From CBDULX01 sp965368175 (GTDB lineage: Bacteria > Pseudomonadota > Gammaproteobacteria > SZUA-229), in the NCBI GenBank assembly GCA_965368175.1, contig CBDULX010000150.1, positions 1-7,696 of the forward strand: a stretch of 7,696 nucleotides of DNA. The letters are read 5' to 3'. Under the pieces are notes generated by a model. It was not told the origin of the DNA. It searched no databases and saw only the letters and a list, made by a program, of their open reading frames with translations. Numbering within the stretch: the stretch's first letter is position 1; each line of letters starts with the position of its first letter. The translations under genes and the position numbers were made by a program. Positions 1 to 5,015 of the stretch are shown piece by piece.

Positions 1-50
1 CGACTCGATTATAATTTAATTAATAAATCAGGCACGGATCACGATGATCA

Positions 51-1595
51 TCACTTCAGATTTTCATACCCAGAATACTTTACACCTGATAATAATGCCA
101 TTTCGCGATGCCAGGTTGCTAGATCATCTGTATTGAATTTATGTAAATCATCATGCCCACAAGCCCGGGCCATTACCTGCATTAATTCTACCGAGGCTGA
201 AAAAAAGTTATGTAACTGGGATGCTGATTGTTCTATATTCAGTTTTTGTCGTAAATCTTCTTTTTGGGTAGCAATGCCTGCAGGGCAGTTATTGGTATTG
301 CACATTCTTGCTGCCACACAGCCTATTGCCTGCATCGCACTATTAGAAATAGCAATACCGTCCGCACCCAGTGCCAGGGCTTTCACGAAATCAATCGGCA
401 CACGTAAACCACCGGTAACAATAAGTGTGACACGACCGGTTGCACCCTGTTCATCAAGATAACGACGAGCTCGCGCCAGTGCGGGAATAGTCGGCACACT
501 GATATGGTCTCTAAACATTTCAGGGGCTGCACCCGTTCCACCACCGCGGCCATCTAATATGATGTAATCCGCACTGGCATCAAGGGCAAATTGAATATCT
601 TTTTCAATATGGTTTGCACTGAGTTTGAAACCAATGGGAATACCGCCGGTAATGTCCCTTACGCGATCCGCAAAACGTTTAAAATCCGCTGTGCTTGCAA
701 GCTCTTTAAATGTGGGTGGCGATATCGCTGGCTGACCTTCGGGTATGCCTCTCACCTGAGATATTTTAGCGGTATTTTTATTGCCCGGTAGATGCCCCCC
801 CGTACCTGTTTTTGCGCCCTGGCCACCTTTAAAGTGAAAGGCCTGCACTTTATTCAGAAGATCCTCTTTAAAACCAAATTCAGCACTGGCCAGCTCATAA
901 AAATAACGAGAATTCGCAGCTTGCTCCTCGGGCAACATGCCACCTTCACCCGAACAGATACCCGTGCCAGCCAGTTGAGCGCCCCTGGCCAATGATATTT
1001 TGGCTTCTTCAGACAGCGAACCAAAACTCATATCAGAAACAAACAATGGAATACTCAATATCAAAGGTTTGTTCGCTTCAGGCCCAATAATCAGTTTGGT
1101 ACCCACACTCACATCTTCCATCAACGGTTTCGTTGCCATCTGAGCGACCATGATTTGCAGGTCATCCCAGTGAGGCAATTCATGACGAGGTACGCCCATA
1201 GACGTCATCGGCCCATGATGACCTAATTTGGACAGGCCTTCTCTTGCCAGTTGATGAATAAATTCTACCGTGGGCTCTTCTGCTGTAGCCCTCGCCACCG
1301 GTAAACCTGAAGGCGGTGACTTTAGCCCTGGACCTTCTTTACCCACCTGATCGTCGCGAAACTGATTATGGGTACCATCACAAAAAGGCGTATTAGCCGT
1401 GTGCTTACATGCACACAAATAGGCATCACCGTCTTCATCTGAAACAATCACTCTGGGATTAAAAGATGTGCCCAGATGTGAGCCATCGCAAAAAGGCTGA
1501 CTTTTAGATTGTCCGCAAGTACAAAAATGATATTCCTGGCCCTTAGCAAGGCCCACCTTAACTGGTTTATTATCGGCAATGACAGGCTTGCTCAT
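51..1595 (-). CDS. CDGSH iron-sulfur / FMN glutamate synthase-like fusion protein
   Basis: Predicted cytosolic FMN- and iron-sulfur-dependent oxidoreductase of 514 residues. The N-terminus carries two CDGSH (mitoNEET-type) 2Fe-2S motifs, each with three Cys and one His: C25, C27, C36, H40 and C61, C63, C72, H76. Residues from about 110 onward match the synthase core of glutamate synthase (GltB): the segment ILDGRGGGTGAAP, then VTGGLRVPIDFVKALALGAD for FMN/TIM-barrel binding, then C426-x5-C432-x4-C437-P, the GltB 3Fe-4S spacing. The N-terminal glutamine amidotransferase and C-terminal GXGXG domains of full GltB are absent, so ordinary glutamine-dependent glutamate synthesis is unlikely and the substrate is unknown. 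The start is supported by AAGAGGA at 1603-1609, seven bases upstream of ATG. Tandem CDGSH motifs resemble CISD3-type monomers and could pass electrons to or from the barrel; that role is inference. The stop overlaps a 10-base palindrome (43-52). Family assignment is firm, reaction is not. Confidence 0.93.
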   Translation of the reverse strand: MSKPVIADNKPVKVGLAKGQEYHFCTCGQSKSQPFCDGSHLGTSFNPRVIVSDEDGDAYLCACKHTANTPFCDGTHNQFRDDQVGKEGPGLKSPPSGLPVARATAEEPTVEFIHQLAREGLSKLGHHGPMTSMGVPRHELPHWDDLQIMVAQMATKPLMEDVSVGTKLIIGPEANKPLILSIPLFVSDMSFGSLSEEAKISLARGAQLAGTGICSGEGGMLPEEQAANSRYFYELASAEFGFKEDLLNKVQAFHFKGGQGAKTGTGGHLPGNKNTAKISQVRGIPEGQPAISPPTFKELASTADFKRFADRVRDITGGIPIGFKLSANHIEKDIQFALDASADYIILDGRGGGTGAAPEMFRDHISVPTIPALARARRYLDEQGATGRVTLIVTGGLRVPIDFVKALALGADGIAISNSAMQAIGCVAARMCNTNNCPAGIATQKEDLRQKLNIEQSASQLHNFFSASVELMQVMARACGHDDLHKFNTDDLATWHREMALLSGVKYSGYENLK

Positions 1596-1907
1596 ATTAT
1601 TATCCTCTTAAGATGTAAAATGTTAGGTCTCACCCTGTGCTCAATCCCTGTTAACTTCACGAGTGTTGTGTGGTTGGCCTACCCTTCACGAAAACATTTA
1701 CCTCTTAAGGTGCGTGTGTTTATTGACTTTCTGAAAAATAAATTCTCAGACGGAACACCAAGGGATCAGCTCTGATTGCTAATATTCCATGACTGAAATA
1801 TTAATGATCAGAGAGTAATGACACTGACTTAAGCTCAAATATAGATGAGGGATCCAATCCACCATCACTCATTGATTCCAGCTTCGCCACAAGTCTTTAA
1901 TAATTTT
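1596..1907. other. 312-base intergenic region, leader of the CDGSH-GltS gene
   Basis: No convincing gene on either strand; the plus-strand reading frame crossing it is the shadow of the CDGSH-GltS gene. It should contain the leftward promoter of that gene and the 3' end of the methyltransferase transcript. I find no clear -35/-10 pair and no stem followed by a T-run. It holds an AT-rich inverted repeat (TAATATT / AATATTA, 1780-1803), a short ATCAG-CT-CTGAT inverted repeat (1765-1776), and a second copy of the SD-like block CCTCTTAAG (1701-1709) matching the one at the gene start (1604-1612). Confidence 0.5.
1686..1706 (-). promoter_or_regulatory. possible three-codon leader ORF with duplicated SD
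   Basis: On the minus strand CTTAAGAGG is followed after three bases by ATG-TTT-TCG-TGA. The same nine bases, CTTAAGAGG, form the Shine-Dalgarno of the CDGSH-GltS gene about 97 bases downstream. This could be a decoy or leader peptide that sets ribosome loading, or simply chance. Spacing of three bases is short for efficient initiation. Low confidence. Confidence 0.15.
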
Positions 1908-2675
1908 TTATGTTGCTCTTATCGCCTTATGTGAGCCGACTACACCACCCAAAAGCGATTTACTAGTGATACTGGTGAACCCCTGTTCAGATAACAGTTG
2001 GGTCATTTCTTCCGGCGAATAAAACATCTTCAGGGCATCAACAAAATACTTTTTACAGCCTAGAGAATATTTATTACTCTTAAACAGCCAGGCCACAACC
2101 GTTACACAAGCTGTCAGATAGGCGAAATATGCTTTCTCAACTATCCTGTTACTGGGTCGCAGCATATCACTGTGGTAAAAATGCCCACCGGGTTTCAATA
2201 CGCGCTTAATTTCCTTTATGACCTCTATCAGCCTTAGATGGCGAGATGCAAACTGTAGTGTCACAACATCAAAATGATTATCTGGGAAAGGTAATTTATG
2301 TACATCGGTAATAGTACTGTCGATATGAAAACCAAGAACTTTAGCCTGCTCCTGACCTACGCGCTGCATCTCAGGGCTTCTATCCACAGCATAAACTTCC
2401 ACGCCTGGTTGTTTTTTTAGTAGTGCAATGCCAACAGCATTGGTACCGGCACAAACATCGAGCACTCTCTGACTGGATTTTAGCTCAATAGTTGAAACAA
2501 AGCTCTTCCTGAACCAGCCGATCATACCAAGACTGGCCGCACGGTTGACTCGATCATAATAGAAAGCAACATCTGCAAATACTTCATTGATTTGATTTGA
2601 CCAGATATTCTCAAATGCTTCGGCACGAGCTGTCTCCCGTTCACTAAATTTATCTTGCACTTCTTTATGTTTCAT
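1908..2675 (-). CDS. class I SAM-dependent methyltransferase, UbiE/MenG-like
   Basis: Predicted SAM-dependent methyltransferase of 255 residues. The Rossmann motif I is LDVCAGTNAVG at about 72-82, followed by the acidic end of strand 2 (VYAVDRS), a motif LPFPDNHFDVVTLQFASRHL, and the post-core RVLKPGG. Features specific to UbiE/COQ5/MenG quinone methyltransferases are the N-terminal VFADVAFYYDRVN segment, the DMLRPSNRIVEKAYFAYL stretch after motif III, and the ending SLLGGVVGSHKA, which resembles the UbiE ending GGIVALHRG. A hydrophobic run at about 185-200 (TACVTVVAWLF) suggests membrane association, expected for a prenylated substrate. It is too divergent to name ubiE, and the substrate is unproven. 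The start is fixed by a very strong SD, GGAGGAGG at 2682-2689, six bases before ATG. It follows the glycosylase gene in the same direction with a 105-base gap that contains a possible promoter of its own. Confidence 0.88.
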   Translation of the reverse strand: MKHKEVQDKFSERETARAEAFENIWSNQINEVFADVAFYYDRVNRAASLGMIGWFRKSFVSTIELKSSQRVLDVCAGTNAVGIALLKKQPGVEVYAVDRSPEMQRVGQEQAKVLGFHIDSTITDVHKLPFPDNHFDVVTLQFASRHLRLIEVIKEIKRVLKPGGHFYHSDMLRPSNRIVEKAYFAYLTACVTVVAWLFKSNKYSLGCKKYFVDALKMFYSPEEMTQLLSEQGFTSITSKSLLGGVVGSHKAIRAT

Positions 2676-2716
2676 TTTTAACCTCCTCCGTTATTAATTT
2701 TATTATGTAAGTTTGC

Positions 2717-2744
2717 TATATAGTTGCTACCGGGTAAACTTCAA
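2717..2744 (-). promoter_or_regulatory. candidate promoter for the methyltransferase gene
   Basis: Reading the minus strand, TTGAAG (2744-2739, four of six to TTGACA), a 16-base spacer, then TATATA (2722-2717, four of six to TATAAT). It lies in the 105-base gap upstream of the methyltransferase, giving a leader of roughly 35 bases. It suggests that this gene need not depend on the glycosylase promoter. A weak match in AT-rich DNA, so tentative. Confidence 0.33.
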
Positions 2745-2780
2745 CTACAGGAATAAAGTAAATAAAAAAACAAATAATAT

Positions 2781-3386
2781 TTATATCAGGCTTTTCCATG
2801 CCGGGTGTTTTGCTATACGCAACAGGGCTTGCTGTAATAAAGTTACACCAGGCTCCATTCGGTGCCATGTGGATGCACCTGATGGATGAGGCAGTGGTAT
2901 TAAATCAATCTGCCGTTCATAAATCAACAATTCAAAACTTCGCCCTATCACATCGGCCAGTTTATTCACATCCAGATACTGAGCTATAGCGAGTTTTCCC
3001 ACCGGTATAACCAGTTCGGGTTGCAGCAGATCGAACTCCGACTGAAGCCACTCTGAGCAATTGGCAATTTCATCATTATTGGGCACACGGTCGCCACCTT
3101 TAGGATTCTTGCCGGGAAAACATCGGCAAACGGCGGCCATATACACCTTCTGCCGGAATGCCTCTTCCTCGAGGCCGATAGATGAAAACCATTTAAATAA
3201 TGTTTTACCTGCTGTCCATGCAAATGGCCTGCCCAGCCGACCTTCTTTGTCTCCAGGCGCCTGGCCTATAAGCAATATTTTTGATGTTATCGGCTGGCCC
3301 GTAACAACCGGTTGAATCATATCCTGACATTTACGACATTGTCTCAATAATGACTGATGATTTAATATGGGTTCATGAATGATCAT
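2781..3386 (-). CDS. uracil-DNA glycosylase superfamily protein (family 4-like, Fe-S)
   Basis: Predicted base-excision DNA repair glycosylase acting on uracil in DNA. With the start chosen here it has 201 residues. Family 4-type features are C17-x2-C20, GQAPG at 41-45 (motif 1; classical family 4 has GEAPG), GRPFAWTAG at 52-60, C89 in the RCFPGKN segment, C110 in the IANC segment, and PLPHPSG at 164-170 with the motif 2 histidine H167. C17, C20, C89 and C110 sit where family 4 enzymes ligate a 4Fe-4S cluster. Glu to Gln in motif 1 and the STWHRMEPG ending mark a separate subgroup, so uracil specificity is inferred. The frame stays open to a GTG at 3470, adding 28 residues, but that extension has no SD and is unlike the family N-terminus. 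ATG at 3386 has AGGTGA at 3398-3403, eleven bases away, and is preferred. ATGs at 3458 and 3434 lack an SD. Confidence 0.87.
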   Translation of the reverse strand: MIIHEPILNHQSLLRQCRKCQDMIQPVVTGQPITSKILLIGQAPGDKEGRLGRPFAWTAGKTLFKWFSSIGLEEEAFRQKVYMAAVCRCFPGKNPKGGDRVPNNDEIANCSEWLQSEFDLLQPELVIPVGKLAIAQYLDVNKLADVIGRSFELLIYERQIDLIPLPHPSGASTWHRMEPGVTLLQQALLRIAKHPAWKSLI

Positions 3387-3397
3387 ATAAGGTCTAT

Positions 3398-3403
3398 TCA
3401 CCT
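3398..3403 (-). promoter_or_regulatory. ribosome binding site deciding the glycosylase start
   Basis: AGGTGA on the minus strand, eleven bases before ATG at 3386. None of the three upstream in-frame starts (3470 GTG, 3458 ATG, 3434 ATG) has a comparable site, which favours the 201-residue protein over the 229-residue reading. The spacing is slightly long. Confidence 0.45.
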
Positions 3404-3471
3404 GCCGGATTTGTAAATGAAAAGACGTGATCATACTACAGCAGGAGAAAAGAATCATAGTGAACGCCACT

Positions 3472-3477
3472 ATTATA
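3472..3477 (-). promoter_or_regulatory. candidate -10 element for the glycosylase gene
   Basis: Perfect TATAAT on the minus strand. Transcription from it would begin near 3465, inside the upstream GTG reading, which again fits translation from 3386. No good -35 lies at 16-18 bases; a TTAACA at 3510-3505 is 27 bases away, too far. The element is therefore only suggestive. Confidence 0.28.
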
Positions 3478-3530
3478 TAATAGTACCAATTCTAAAACCT
3501 GGACTGTTAACTATCACTCTGGATGTATGT

Positions 3531-3559
3531 TTGACAGGCCCACTCACGTCACCTAACAT
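3531..3559 (+). promoter_or_regulatory. sigma70-type promoter for the cysteine-rich lipoprotein
   Basis: A perfect TTGACA -35 (3531-3536), an ideal 17-base spacer, and TAACAT (3554-3559, four of six to TATAAT). The transcript would start near 3566, giving a leader of about 93 bases before the lipoprotein ATG at 3659. It is divergent from the glycosylase promoter region. Confidence 0.55.
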
Positions 3560-3571
3560 AGCGCTCTCATA

Positions 3572-3587
3572 AAGTTTGGTCAAACTT
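3572..3587. promoter_or_regulatory. operator-like palindrome in the lipoprotein leader
   Basis: AAGTTTGGTCAAACTT: two perfect 7-base arms separated by two bases, just downstream of the predicted transcription start. AAAGTTT recurs immediately after it (3589-3595), so the half-site appears three times within 25 bases. A two-base loop disfavours an RNA hairpin and suits a dimeric repressor site. The binding protein is unknown. Confidence 0.4.
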
Positions 3588-3658
3588 CAAAGTTTCAGCT
3601 CCAGACATATCGGGCAGATGAAGTTAACCAAAATATAACACTAAATAGAGATTACCAA

Positions 3659-4102
3659 ATGAATCGTTTATTCAAATTATCACTTGTATCATTTCTTACT
3701 ATTCTAATATCGGCGTGTGCCGGTCACCCGCCATCAAAAGGAGCTCTCAATATGCCGGGGGCGAAGGGGACGTTTGAATTCAAGCCCACAGACTGGAACA
3801 CCACATACTGGAAAGACTCTGACGGCGTAAACCCCGGCATAGCCGGTTGTCACGTAGGAACTAATTCAAAAGGCGAACCCAATGGCCGCATGTTCGGTGA
3901 AGCCTGCCTGGATAACGGGCTACTAGTTGAATCGAATCCTGAAGCCGGCAAGCTTCATGGCCACAGCAATGACATCGGCCATCCTGATATCTTTGACTGT
4001 AATAGCTGGTGTATCGGAACAAGTTCTTCAAAAAGCGGCCAATGCGAACCCGTCAAAGGCCCGGCACCCTGTAAAACATCGGCCAGGTGTGTGTGTAAGT
4101 AA
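3659..4102 (+). CDS. cysteine-rich outer-envelope lipoprotein, unknown function
   Basis: Protein of 147 residues with a type II signal peptide: basic start MNRLFK, hydrophobic core to residue 17, then lipobox ISA-C20, so it should be processed and lipidated at C20. A21 at the +2 position predicts outer-membrane sorting by the Lol rule. The mature part has eight further cysteines (C64, C83, C114, C118, C129, C138, C144, C146), six of them in the last 34 residues, arranged as DC-x3-C, C, C, then C-V-C-K at the end. An even number fits four disulfides; metal binding with the cluster of H65, H100, H102 and H108 is an alternative. I recognise no named family and give no function. The SD is weak (AGAG at 3647-3650, eight bases from ATG). 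It has its own promoter at 3531-3559 and ends 15 bases before a long hairpin repeat. Confidence 0.82.
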   Translation: MNRLFKLSLVSFLTILISACAGHPPSKGALNMPGAKGTFEFKPTDWNTTYWKDSDGVNPGIAGCHVGTNSKGEPNGRMFGEACLDNGLLVESNPEAGKLHGHSNDIGHPDIFDCNSWCIGTSSSKSGQCEPVKGPAPCKTSARCVCK

Positions 4103-4117
4103 ATACTGATAAAAATT

Positions 4118-4169
4118 GGGGTTAGGGAACATTTTCAGCTAACATTAGAAAAATTTGTTCTCTGACTCC
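4118..4169. repeat. palindromic repeat element, copy 1
   Basis: Long stem-loop: bases 4118-4131 pair with 4156-4169 over 14 continuous positions, three of them G-T wobbles, around a 24-base interior that can fold further (TTTTC 4132-4136 with GAAAA 4148-4152). It starts 15 bases after the lipoprotein stop. There is no T-run after the stem, so it is not a classical intrinsic terminator; a REP-like element protecting the 3' end fits better. Bases 4127-4167 match copy 2 (4687-4727) at 30 of 41 positions without gaps, including the identical core AACATTAGAA and the end TCTGACT. The right arm (GGGGAGTCAGAGAACA on the minus strand) recalls the GGGGTCAGAG-type repeats associated with RAYT/IS200-like transposases; this link is from memory and needs a search. 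Confidence 0.65.
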
Positions 4170-4253
4170 CCATATTGCTGTTAGCAGACTGTTTTATTTA
4201 ATCAAGCACTCATAACAACAAAATTAATGAGGCCCTCCTCTCACCCTTTATAC

Positions 4254-4282
4254 TTGACCACATCTCATTATTTTAATAGTTT
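4254..4282 (+). promoter_or_regulatory. weak candidate promoter for the 114-residue ORF
   Basis: TTGACC (4254-4259, five of six to the -35 consensus), 17-base spacer, then TAGTTT (4277-4282, only three of six to TATAAT). It would start transcription about 26 bases before the ATG at 4315. The poor -10 makes it tentative. Confidence 0.25.
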
Positions 4283-4314
4283 ACCACCATGTCCATTAAT
4301 AGATAGTTAGCCAC

Positions 4315-4659
4315 ATGTTTGTTTTACTCAATATCGAAATCCTTCAGGATGACCTGACGAACCTGCCAGCCAACACAATACACAAGCTCACATTTAAGGT
4401 CATATACACGATAGATAATGTACCCGATTCATTCACAGGCATCGTCTTTGCAGACACCTCCGGTGAATTGAAGCTGGAGCACTTCAATAGCCCCAAAGGT
4501 AACAGGCGTAAAATCATTACCTTAAAGAACAAACTGGCCCCAGGCTCTTTCGACAAAATAAAACAATGCCTGTTTACAAAAAGCAGGGGTGAAGCTGTTA
4601 CATACCCTCAGCAATTCGAAATCGCTAAACAACACTCAGGGCGCACAATGGGTGGTTAA
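4315..4659 (+). CDS. orphan hypothetical protein, 114 residues
   Basis: I do not recognise this protein. It is predicted soluble: no signal peptide, no membrane segment, one cysteine. The N-terminal half is rich in beta-type alternation (LTFKVIYTIDNV, SFTGIVFAD, GELKLEHF), followed by a basic, lysine-rich half (GNRRKIITLKNK, FDKIKQCLFTKS). ATG at 4315 is the only usable start after an in-frame TAG at 4300, yet no clear SD precedes it, which lowers confidence. In favour of a gene are the protein-like composition, its length, a possible promoter upstream, and a hairpin 25 bases after its stop. It lies between two related palindromic repeats, so it may be a small gene brought in or maintained with them. 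A minus-strand frame at 4344-4556 overlaps it and looks less protein-like. Confidence 0.48.
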   Translation: MFVLLNIEILQDDLTNLPANTIHKLTFKVIYTIDNVPDSFTGIVFADTSGELKLEHFNSPKGNRRKIITLKNKLAPGSFDKIKQCLFTKSRGEAVTYPQQFEIAKQHSGRTMGG

Positions 4660-4684
4660 TTGAATAAAGTAGAAAAAGTGGCGC

Positions 4685-4727
4685 CAGAACACATATATGA
4701 AACATTAGAAACATCTGTGTTCTGACT
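4685..4727. repeat. palindromic repeat element, copy 2
   Basis: Perfect 9-base stem: CAGAACACA (4685-4693) pairs with TGTGTTCTG (4716-4724) around a 22-base loop containing AACATTAGAA, the core shared with copy 1. It starts 25 bases after the stop of the 114-residue ORF. Compared with copy 1, the stem pairs in a register shifted by two bases in the right arm, so pairing is kept although the arm sequence differs. The terminal TCTGACT merges into the first heptamer of the tandem array. Confidence 0.62.
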
Positions 4728-4795
4728 ATGACCTGCGACCTATGACTTACGACCTGCTACTTACTACTTACGACCTAAGACCTACGCCTATGACT
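4727..4795 (+). repeat. degenerate heptanucleotide tandem repeat (TAYGACY)n
   Basis: Ten consecutive units of 7 bases, one of 6: TATGACC, TGCGACC, TATGACT, TACGACC, TGCTACT, TACTACT, TACGACC, TAAGACC, TACGCC, TATGACT. Consensus T-A-Y-G-A-C-Y. A period of seven is not a multiple of three, and no ORF spans it, so it is non-coding. It begins at the last base of palindromic repeat copy 2, whose end (TCTGACT) resembles a unit and may have seeded it by slippage. The degeneracy suggests an old array, although copy number could still vary between strains. Confidence 0.75.
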
Positions 4796-4947
4796 AATAA
4801 AACACTGTTATACCCATCCTCGTTTGTCTCCGATTATTGATTATCTCTCTGAGATTTTGACTCTAATTTAAAGTATCCGTTAAACTGTAGGTGCTTTACT
4901 CCCTGTTCTTCAATTTTCTGTATACTGTTATGAACCCTGTTTATGAC

Positions 4948-4953
4948 TATAAT
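4948..4953 (+). promoter_or_regulatory. candidate -10 of the hydrolase-kinase operon
   Basis: Perfect TATAAT, 62 bases before the hydrolase ATG. The hexamer 17 bases upstream, CTGTTA (4925-4930), matches the -35 consensus at only three of six positions, so an activator or another sigma factor may be involved. A partial direct repeat (CTGTTATGA at 4925-4933, CTGTTTATGA at 4937-4946) sits just ahead of the -10 and could be a binding site. Confidence 0.4.
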
Positions 4954-5015
4954 TAATCTAAAATGCCGTTTGATAAACAAGATTCCGTGTTAAACCTGAT
5001 AAAGAGTCAGTAATA

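Larger units (their letters stand above)
4660..5015. other. 356-base intergenic region with repeats and hydrolase-operon promoter
   Basis: No gene is visible. From left to right it holds palindromic repeat copy 2 (4685-4727), the heptamer array (4727-4795), a small ATCTC-TCT-GAGAT hairpin (4843-4855) followed by only four T, then AT-rich promoter DNA. Besides the TATAAT at 4948-4953 there is TTGACT (4857-4862) with a poor TTAAAC 17 bases later, and a TATACT (4921-4926) without a -35. Confidence 0.5.

Noticed and set aside
43..52. Palindrome GATGATCATC at the stop of the CDGSH-GltS gene
   Set aside because: Ten bases only, overlapping coding sequence, no T-run, and expected by chance at this length scale.
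133..995. Three plus-strand frames (133-462, 591-791, 792-995)
   Set aside because: They lie antisense inside the CDGSH-GltS gene, lack family motifs and are typical shadow frames.
1509..1775. Plus-strand frame of 88 codons crossing the CDGSH-GltS start
   Set aside because: No SD and no recognisable motif; it begins antisense within a solid gene and extends into its leader.
1780..1803. AT-rich inverted repeat TAATATT / AATATTA as terminator or operator
   Set aside because: All A/T arms are common by chance in such DNA and no T-run follows.
2984..3315. Overlapping frames on both strands inside the glycosylase
   Set aside because: The glycosylase frame explains the region with conserved motifs from end to end.
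3387..3470. 28-residue N-terminal extension of the glycosylase from GTG, possibly a signal or membrane segment
   Set aside because: No SD, a perfect TATAAT immediately upstream would place the transcript start inside it, and DNA glycosylases act in the cytosol.
4118..4169. Intrinsic terminator after the lipoprotein
   Set aside because: The stem is long but contains wobbles and a 24-base loop, and no T-run follows on either strand; better described as a REP-like repeat.
4727..4795. CRISPR-like or protein-coding repeat
   Set aside because: Units are 7 bases with no spacers, and no reading frame spans the array.
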